DNA of 12,401 bases, taken from assembly GCA_041686915.1 (NCBI GenBank), contig JAWLDB010000069.1, positions 1 to 12,401 of the forward strand, in the 5' to 3' direction. The position numbers and the translations under genes are program-made. The notes beneath the pieces are model-generated. The model did not search any database. It worked only from the letters and a program-made list of their open reading frames with translations, and had not been told where the DNA came from. The first letter of the stretch is position 1. The number at the start of each line of letters is the position of its first letter. Shown here one piece after another: positions 7,198-12,401 of this stretch. The DNA comes from JAWLDB01 sp041686915 (GTDB lineage Bacteria; Bacillota; UBA994; UBA5500).

Positions 7198-7224
7198 AAA
7201 GGACCGCCGAAAGGCGGTCCTTTT
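7198..7224 (+). terminator. Intra-operon hairpin between oppA and oppB
   Basis: AAAGGACCGCC (7198-7208) pairs perfectly with GGCGGTCCTTT (7213-7223) around a GAAA tetraloop of the stable GNRA type. The 3' side ends in four T, so it resembles a weak or partial intrinsic terminator. Lying between the binding protein and the first permease, it probably either terminates part of transcription or protects the oppA mRNA 3' end. Both would favour binding protein over membrane subunits, a ratio known for many binding-protein-dependent importers. Confidence 0.8.
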
Positions 7225-7256
7225 CACACAATTAAAACTGAAATCGGGGGATAAGC

Positions 7257-8270
7257 ATGAGCGTTTATGCAACTCCTACGCAACCCGACCGCCCTAGATT
7301 GGGTGTGCGGCGAAAAACGGATAGTTTGCTTAGCTATACTATCCGCAAAATAGGGCAGTCTCTGGTCACCGTATTTATAGTAATTACTGTGGTCTTCCTA
7401 TTAATGCGTCTATTACCCATGGAAGGATACATTGGCGAAGGTTACGACAAACTCGACCCTGAACAGCGGGAAGCGATTCTTCGGAGCATGGGGGTGCTGG
7501 ACCCATGGTACATTCAGCTGAAGAACTTCTATATCGATCTGGCGCGCGGAGATTTGGGAACATCCATCACCTTTCGTAGGAATGTACCCGTTGCTGAGAT
7601 TATTGGTCCAAAGATTCCCTATTCCTTCAAGTTTGGCATGGGCGCGATAGCATTGTCATTGACCTGTGGACTTTGCATGGGCGTGTTCCAGGCCAGGGAA
7701 AAAGACAGGCTGTTTGACCGTCTAGGTACTGGCTACATCGTCTTTATCAACGCCGTACCGGCAGCCGTTTACTACCTGTTCCTGCAATTATACATTACCA
7801 GCGCTACCGGGCTACCTATACTGTTTGCCCCGGAAGACCCCAAGAGCTGGATACTACCTACCATCAGCATGTCGCTTGGGGGCATTGCCGGGTACGCGAT
7901 GTGGATCAGGCGGTTCATGGTCGATGAACTGAACAAAGATTATATCAAGTTGGCCAAGGCAAAAGGCATGTCCAGCACCGGCATCATGTTCAAGCATGTG
8001 CTGCGCAACGCTTTTGTTCCGATGGCCCAATACTTACCCACGACTCTCTTGATGACCATCGCTGGTTCAATCTACATTGAATCACTCTACTCCATCCCTG
8101 GCATGGGAGGCCTTCTGGTGGATGCCATTTCGCGGCAGGATAATCCTCTGGTGCAAGCCCTGGTGCTGATCTACGCAACTATCGGTATCGTGGGGTTGTT
8201 CTTGGGTGACATTCTAATGGCCATAATCGATCCACGCATCAAATTGGTCAAAGGGGGAGGAGCCAGATAA
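7257..8270 (+). CDS. oppB: Oligopeptide ABC importer permease, OppB type
   Basis: This is the first of two inner-membrane permeases that form the peptide channel. The 337-residue protein begins with about 30 polar residues, then a first membrane helix (about 33-50, followed by RLLP), a large extracytoplasmic loop with the family pattern DPEQREAIL...MGVLDPW...QLKNFYIDLARGDLGTSI, and further helices. The EAA loop that docks on the ATPases is at about residues 228-250 (DYIKLAKAKGMSSTGIMFKHVLRNA, with the invariant G at 237). ESLYSIPGMGGLL follows, as in OppB and DppB. The ATG has GGGGG 6 bases upstream. It is 84 bases after oppA, across the hairpin, and its stop overlaps the oppC start by one base (TAATG). 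The length, slightly above the usual 305-330, is explained by the N-terminal tail. Confidence 0.93.
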   Translation: MSVYATPTQPDRPRLGVRRKTDSLLSYTIRKIGQSLVTVFIVITVVFLLMRLLPMEGYIGEGYDKLDPEQREAILRSMGVLDPWYIQLKNFYIDLARGDLGTSITFRRNVPVAEIIGPKIPYSFKFGMGAIALSLTCGLCMGVFQAREKDRLFDRLGTGYIVFINAVPAAVYYLFLQLYITSATGLPILFAPEDPKSWILPTISMSLGGIAGYAMWIRRFMVDELNKDYIKLAKAKGMSSTGIMFKHVLRNAFVPMAQYLPTTLLMTIAGSIYIESLYSIPGMGGLLVDAISRQDNPLVQALVLIYATIGIVGLFLGDILMAIIDPRIKLVKGGGAR

Positions 8271-9232
8271 TGTCTGTAAAAGAATCGCTAAACACGCTGG
8301 AAACTAAGGCCCTCTTTGAGTTGGCTGAGTATGATGCTACACGGGCTGAGAAAACCGGATATTCCAACTACTCCTATTGGCGTTCAACTTTCCGCGTTTT
8401 CCTTAAGAACAAGGTTGCTGTGCTGGCTCTGATCACAGTCACCCTGCTGCTCACTTTCACGGCGGTCCAGCCATTTCTACCCGGACAAAGAGACCCGAAT
8501 GTAATCAATATCAGTGAGGAAACCGGTAGACAGGCTATGAACATACCACCCAACGACGAGTTCATCTTCGGCACCAATTCCATCGGTCAGGATCTGTGGG
8601 CTCGCATCTGGGCCGGAACCAGGACCTCGCTACTCATCGGTTTAACAGTGGCCACCTGGAACGCCATCCTGGGCATAGTCATAGGGGCGATCTGGGGATA
8701 CGTCCGCGCCGCTGAAAGGGTCATTACCGAAATCTACAACGTTATGGACAACATTCCAAACACCATCATCATGACGTTACTTGCCTATATGCTGCGTCCC
8801 AGCCTCAGCACGATGATCATCGCTATGTGTGCCACTGGTTGGCTAAGTATTGCCAGGTTTGTGCGTACTCAGGTGGTTATCATCAGAGACCGCGAGTATA
8901 ACTTGGCATCCCGCTGCCTGGGCACCCCAGCCAGCCGGATTATCGGCAGGAACGTGTTGCCTTATCTGGTGTCAGTAATCATGCTGCGTTTTGCCTTGGC
9001 AGTTCCTGGGGCGATTGGTACGGAAGTGTTCCTTACATATATCGGACTTGGTCTGCCCCTTACCCTACCTTCACTGGGTAACTTGATCAACCAGGGACGT
9101 CAGTTGATGTCAGTGCCCATTTTGCGCTATCAGTTGATCTATCCGGCGGTTGTGCTTTCTATGATCACCATTTCATTCTACATCATGGGTAACGCCTTCT
9201 CTGATGCGGCTGACCCACGCAATCACGTTTAA
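8270..9232 (+). CDS. oppC: Oligopeptide ABC importer permease, OppC type
   Basis: This is the second permease, partner of OppB in the membrane. The 320 residues start with a cytoplasmic tail of about 40, then SYWRSTFRVFLKNKVAVLAL leading into the first helix, the standard opening of OppC/DppC proteins. After the first helix comes an extracytoplasmic loop with FGTNSIGQDLWARIWAGTR, again a family signature. The EAA loop is at about residues 209-231 (EYNLASRCLGTPASRIIGRNVLP, with the invariant G at 218). It is followed by EVFLTYIGLGLPLTLPSLGNLI. The ATG overlaps the oppB stop (TAATG) and has AAAGGGGGAGGAG just upstream, so translation is probably coupled. oppD follows after 14 bases. Confidence 0.93.
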   Translation: MSVKESLNTLETKALFELAEYDATRAEKTGYSNYSYWRSTFRVFLKNKVAVLALITVTLLLTFTAVQPFLPGQRDPNVINISEETGRQAMNIPPNDEFIFGTNSIGQDLWARIWAGTRTSLLIGLTVATWNAILGIVIGAIWGYVRAAERVITEIYNVMDNIPNTIIMTLLAYMLRPSLSTMIIAMCATGWLSIARFVRTQVVIIRDREYNLASRCLGTPASRIIGRNVLPYLVSVIMLRFALAVPGAIGTEVFLTYIGLGLPLTLPSLGNLINQGRQLMSVPILRYQLIYPAVVLSMITISFYIMGNAFSDAADPRNHV

Positions 9233-9246
9233 AGGAGGGTAGACAC

Positions 9247-10287
9247 ATGAATGAACCGATTTTATCAGCCAAAGACCTGGTCATAAAGTTCAGCTTGCGA
9301 GGCCGGGTTCTAACAGCTATTCGCGGTGCGTCGCTCGATTTGTACGAGGGACAGACTTTAGCTATTGTAGGCGAATCCGGCTCAGGTAAATCAGTGTTTA
9401 CCAAGTCCTTTATCGGCATGCTTGATATCAATGGTTGGGTTGACTCGGGTTCTATCATGTTTGAGGGCCAAGACCTTGCCAAGTTCAAAGGGGAAAAGCA
9501 ATGGGCAGCCATCCGCGGCAGGAAGATCGCCATGATCTTTCAGGACCCGATGACCGCTCTTAATCCATTGCGTACAGTAGGCATGCAGATTCAGGAATCC
9601 ATCGAATTACATCAAGGCATAAAGGGTGATGCGGCAAAGCAGCGCGCAATTGAAACGCTAACCGACGTCGGAATAGACAACGCTGAAGTGCGTTATGGCC
9701 AATACCCTCATGAGTTTTCCGGCGGCATGCGCCAGCGTGTAGTTATCGCTATAGCGGTTGCCTGCCAGCCACGGATTCTCATCTGCGACGAGCCGACGAC
9801 TGCACTGGACGTAACCATACAGGCACAAATACTGCATCTCATCCGTAAGCTGCAAAAGCAGTACAAATTAACGGTTATCTACATTACCCATGACCTAGGG
9901 GTTGTGGCTAATGTAGCCGATAATGTGGCGGTGATGTACGCTGGGGACATCGTTGAGTACGGAACGGCAGAAGAGGTGTTCTACAATGCCCAACATCCCT
10001 ACACATGGGCGCTGTTATCTTCACTGCCTCAGCTCGGGGTTAAAGGTGAGCCACTGTATGCCATCCAGGGTACTCCGCCGAATCTCTTCAATGATATCAA
10101 GGGTGACGCCTTTGCTCCACGCAATCCCAGAGCGCTGAAGATTGACTTTGTAGAGCGTCCCCCATACTTTCAGGTGAGCCCGACTCATTACGCGCGCACT
10201 TGGTTGCTTGATCCACGCGCTCCAAAAATCGAGCCGCCAGAGACGATCAAAGCCATGCGTGAGAAGTTCGCGAGGTATATTGTATGA
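9247..10287 (+). CDS. oppD: Oligopeptide ABC importer ATPase, OppD type
   Basis: This is one of the two cytoplasmic ATPases that power the importer. All ATP-binding motifs are intact in the 346 residues: Walker A GESGSGKS at 42-49, Q-loop Q99, signature SGGMRQ at 158-163, Walker B ILICDEP with D181 and E182, and switch H215. The C-terminal oligopeptide domain starts with HPYTWALLSSLP. In many DppD-type proteins this tail holds four cysteines for a 4Fe-4S cluster; here the corresponding stretch reads GDAFAPRNPRALKIDF and THYARTWLLDPRAPK, with no cysteine. From memory this matches the OppD form of Gram-positive bacteria, so it supports an oligopeptide rather than dipeptide system. The ATG has AAAGGAGGGT 6 bases upstream. 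It overlaps oppF by 4 bases. Confidence 0.93.
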   Translation: MNEPILSAKDLVIKFSLRGRVLTAIRGASLDLYEGQTLAIVGESGSGKSVFTKSFIGMLDINGWVDSGSIMFEGQDLAKFKGEKQWAAIRGRKIAMIFQDPMTALNPLRTVGMQIQESIELHQGIKGDAAKQRAIETLTDVGIDNAEVRYGQYPHEFSGGMRQRVVIAIAVACQPRILICDEPTTALDVTIQAQILHLIRKLQKQYKLTVIYITHDLGVVANVADNVAVMYAGDIVEYGTAEEVFYNAQHPYTWALLSSLPQLGVKGEPLYAIQGTPPNLFNDIKGDAFAPRNPRALKIDFVERPPYFQVSPTHYARTWLLDPRAPKIEPPETIKAMREKFARYIV

Positions 10288-11231
10288 ACAAGAAGCAGAT
10301 CTCCAACGAAGTGCTGCTGGATGTCAGAAACCTGCGAGTGGAGTTTCGCACCAAAGGCAAGCCGTTTGTAGCAGTAGACGACGTTAGCTTCCATATCTTT
10401 AGAGGCGAGACTTTTGGCCTAGTGGGCGAGTCTGGTTCAGGCAAGACCACTATTGGCAGGGCGATTGTACGCATCAATGAAACAGCAGGCGGCGAAATCA
10501 TGTTCAAGGGACAACAGATCAACGGACGGGTTAGCAAGGAGCTCGATAATGAGGTCACGCAAAAAATCCAGATGATCTTCCAGGACCCGATGGCTTCGCT
10601 CAATGAGCGCGCCAAGGTGGATTACATCGTCTCTGAAGGTCTGTATAATACAAAGGCCTATAAAGACGAGGCCGACCGCGCGGCTAAAGTGGAGCAGGCG
10701 TTGCTCGCAGTTGGTCTCCTACCCGAGTTTGCTTCCCGTTTTCCTCACGAGTTTTCAGGAGGGCAGAGGCAACGCATCGGGGTTGCGCGAGCCCTGATTA
10801 TGGAGCCTGACTTTATCATTGCTGATGAGCCGATTTCAGCGCTTGATGTGTCAATCAGGGCCCAGGTGCTCAACCTGCTGGCAGACCTGCAGAAGAGCAA
10901 GGACCTGACCTACATGTTCATCGCGCACGACCTCTCGGTCGTTCGTTTCATCACGGACAGGGTCGCCGTCATCTGTCAGGGGAAGATTGTGGAGCTGGCT
11001 GAGACAGAGGAACTGTTTAAGCATCCGCTGCACCCCTACACGCGTTCACTGCTGTCGGCTGTGCCAGTACCCGATCCTGTCGCAGAAAAACGCAAACGCG
11101 TGCTGTACTATGACCCGCTCAGTCACGACTATAGCGTTGACAAGCCAAAGTGGGTAGAGATCAGGCCAGGGCATTATGTCCTGGGCAACGAGCCCGAGTT
11201 AGAGGAATACGCTATGTTGGCGGCAAAGTAA
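10284..11231 (+). CDS. oppF: Oligopeptide ABC importer ATPase, OppF type
   Basis: This is the second ATPase, expected to form a heterodimer with OppD under the OppB/OppC channel. Motifs in the 315 residues: Walker A GESGSGKT at 48-55, IFQDPMASLNER around the Q-loop, signature SGGQRQ at 158-163, Walker B FIIADEP with D181 and E182, and switch H215 in IAHDLS. The spacing is identical to OppD. The C-terminal part (HPYTRSLLSAVPVPDP, then YDPLSHDYSVDKPKWVEIRPGHYVL) is the tail I associate with OppF of Gram-positive bacteria. The ATG overlaps the oppD stop (ATGA), with GAGGT 7 bases upstream, so translation is coupled. It is the last gene of the operon and is followed by a hairpin terminator. Confidence 0.93.
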   Translation: MNKKQISNEVLLDVRNLRVEFRTKGKPFVAVDDVSFHIFRGETFGLVGESGSGKTTIGRAIVRINETAGGEIMFKGQQINGRVSKELDNEVTQKIQMIFQDPMASLNERAKVDYIVSEGLYNTKAYKDEADRAAKVEQALLAVGLLPEFASRFPHEFSGGQRQRIGVARALIMEPDFIIADEPISALDVSIRAQVLNLLADLQKSKDLTYMFIAHDLSVVRFITDRVAVICQGKIVELAETEELFKHPLHPYTRSLLSAVPVPDPVAEKRKRVLYYDPLSHDYSVDKPKWVEIRPGHYVLGNEPELEEYAMLAAK

Positions 11232-11244
11232 GAAAGAGAGCAAG

Positions 11245-11275
11245 AGGGATGACTCATTGGCGAGTCATCCTTCTT
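11245..11275 (+). terminator. Rho-independent terminator of the opp operon
   Basis: GGATGACTC (11247-11255) pairs perfectly with GAGTCATCC (11262-11270) around a 6-base loop, and one G-U and one A-U pair extend the stem. The 3' side runs into TTCTT, an imperfect T tract, so termination may be incomplete. It begins 14 bases after the oppF stop. Confidence 0.75.
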
Positions 11276-11285
11276 AATACATACT
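11257..11285 (+). promoter_or_regulatory. Weak candidate promoter for lysA
   Basis: TTGGCG (11257-11262) and CATACT (11280-11285) are 17 bases apart, each matching the sigma-A consensus at 4 of 6 positions. The -35 box lies in the loop of the opp terminator. This is the only promoter-like pair I saw in the short gap, and it is weak; read-through from opp is an alternative. Confidence 0.2.
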
Positions 11286-11287
11286 TG

Positions 11288-11307
11288 TATCAGCGATAAG
11301 GCTGATA
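11288..11307 (+). promoter_or_regulatory. Small hairpin abutting the lysA ribosome binding site
   Basis: TATCAGC (11288-11294) pairs with GCTGATA (11301-11307) around the 6-base loop GATAAG. The last paired base is the first base of the AGGAGG ribosome binding site (11307-11312). If it forms in the mRNA, the hairpin could affect ribosome access to lysA. It resembles no known lysine riboswitch element. Confidence 0.3.
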
Positions 11308-11321
11308 GGAGGCTGAAGACT

Positions 11322-12401
11322 ATGTCTAATCGTAGGATGGAAGAGATGTTGGCGGGAACAGCCCGGATTAACCCGGCAGGACATCTGGAGATCGGCGGCT
11401 GTGATACTCTGCAGTTGGCGCGTGACTATGGCACTCCGCTCATTTGCTATGACGAAGATTTGATCCGGGACAACTGCCGCAGATACTTTAAGGGCTTCAG
11501 CAGAAGCTCCAATCGCGTAGCTTATGCAGGCAAGGCCTTTCTGTCAACTGCTATCTGCCAGATCATTGCCCAGGAAGGGCTTTATCTGGATGTCGTATCG
11601 GGTGGAGAACTCTATACCGCTCTCAGGGCAGGGTTCCCGGTAGAGCGCATCTACTTTCACGGCAACAACAAGACTGTCAGTGAGTTGCAGCTAGCTCTCG
11701 ACTCGGGAGTCGGTTGTTTCGTCGTTGACAACCGGCATGAGTACCTGCTGCTAAAGGAACTGGTCGCAACAGCGAATTACCGGCCTTCGATACTGCTCAG
11801 GGTGGCTCTAGGTGTGGATGCAGCCACGCATAAGTATATCCAGACCGGCCAACACGATTCTAAGTTTGGCTTTGCCATCAACAGCACAGATCTAGACCAG
11901 ACCGTCGAGGATTTGGTTTCAGATGAAAAGGTGCGCTTTGAGGGCTTTCACAGTCACATTGGCTCGCAGATAACGTCGTTAAATGGCTTTGGACAGGCCG
12001 TGCACATCATGTTTGAAGTGATTGAGCGTTACATGGAGAAGCATGCCTGGGTGCCCCGGGAAGTCAGCCTGGGAGGAGGTCTAGGTATACCCTATACCTT
12101 CAGTCAGCAAGCAAGCGGCATCGAAGAGTTGACTAGCCTTATCCTGAAAACTGCCCAGGAAGAGATGGAAAGGCTGCAGGTCTTTCCTCGCCTGGTGCTA
12201 GAACCAGGGCGTTCAATCATCGGTCAAGCAGGCACTACCCTGTATACGACTGGCTCAATCAAGCGCATCCCGGGCCTTAGAAATTACCTTGCGGTAGATG
12301 GTGGTATGACGGACAACCCCAGGCCCGCCTTGTATCAGGCTGAGTATCAGTGCGCTCTTGCGGGGCGCATGCTTGACCAAGCTACAGAAACTTATTCCAT
12401 A
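11322..12401 (+). CDS. lysA: Diaminopimelate decarboxylase, C-terminus cut by window edge
   Basis: This is a cytoplasmic pyridoxal-phosphate enzyme that converts meso-diaminopimelate to lysine and CO2, the last step of lysine synthesis. The window holds the first 360 of about 420-440 residues. The PLP-binding lysine is K71 in YAGKAF. Other active-site motifs are HSHIGSQ (210-216), the phosphate-binding GGGLG (251-255), EPGRSI (294-299) and DGGMTDNPRPALY (326-338). The CESGD motif that completes the site from the partner subunit lies just past the edge. The ATG has AGGAGG 9 bases upstream; later in-frame ATGs (codons 6 and 9) lack a better site. The DGGM...RPALY stretch favours DAP decarboxylase over the related ornithine/arginine decarboxylases. 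It follows the opp terminator by under 50 bases, so it may be separately transcribed or reached by read-through. Confidence 0.92.
   Translation, partial: MSNRRMEEMLAGTARINPAGHLEIGGCDTLQLARDYGTPLICYDEDLIRDNCRRYFKGFSRSSNRVAYAGKAFLSTAICQIIAQEGLYLDVVSGGELYTALRAGFPVERIYFHGNNKTVSELQLALDSGVGCFVVDNRHEYLLLKELVATANYRPSILLRVALGVDAATHKYIQTGQHDSKFGFAINSTDLDQTVEDLVSDEKVRFEGFHSHIGSQITSLNGFGQAVHIMFEVIERYMEKHAWVPREVSLGGGLGIPYTFSQQASGIEELTSLILKTAQEEMERLQVFPRLVLEPGRSIIGQAGTTLYTTGSIKRIPGLRNYLAVDGGMTDNPRPALYQAEYQCALAGRMLDQATETYSI

Overview
The window looks like chromosomal DNA of a Bacillota (Firmicutes) bacterium, probably an anaerobic Clostridia/Peptococcaceae-type lineage. The reasons are strong AGGAGG-type ribosome binding sites, frequent GTG and TTG starts, a secreted protein with a copper-amine-oxidase-like stalk domain, and Opp ATPases with the C-terminal signatures of Gram-positive OppD and OppF. 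Base composition is moderate. No rRNA, tRNA, CRISPR array, insertion sequence or phage gene is visible, and the taxonomic call is an inference.

Left part (1-2500, minus strand): a two-gene unit transcribed leftwards, tldE followed by tldD. It encodes the two halves of a TldD/TldE-type metalloprotease. tldD runs off the left edge but its HExxxH zinc motif is inside the window. A roughly 250-base divergent intergenic region (2501-2747) separates this unit from the rest.

Middle (2748-4760, plus strand): a MATE-family multidrug/cation antiporter, then a small DUF1232 (YkvA-like) membrane protein, closed by a strong intrinsic terminator at 4732-4759.

Right part (4761-11275, plus strand): a complete five-gene oligopeptide ABC importer in the order substrate-binding protein, permease, permease, ATPase, ATPase (oppABCDF type). 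It is preceded by a 217-base leader with a candidate promoter, an imperfect CodY-like box and alternative inverted repeats. A perfect 11-bp hairpin lies between the binding protein and the first permease and probably raises binding protein relative to membrane components. The binding protein is unusual: it has a signal peptide without a lipobox cysteine, and a stalk domain is fused in front of the SBP family 5 domain. The operon ends in a hairpin terminator at 11245-11275.

Right edge (11322-12401): a diaminopimelate decarboxylase (lysA), cut by the window end.

The importer would bring peptides through the membrane, and LysA makes lysine from meso-diaminopimelate. Their adjacency allows, but does not prove, a link between peptide or murein-peptide uptake and DAP/lysine metabolism. 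I found no clearly new biological system. The points most worth a second look are the stalk-anchored binding protein, the structured leader upstream of it, and the hairpin plus 14-bp tandem duplication just after it.
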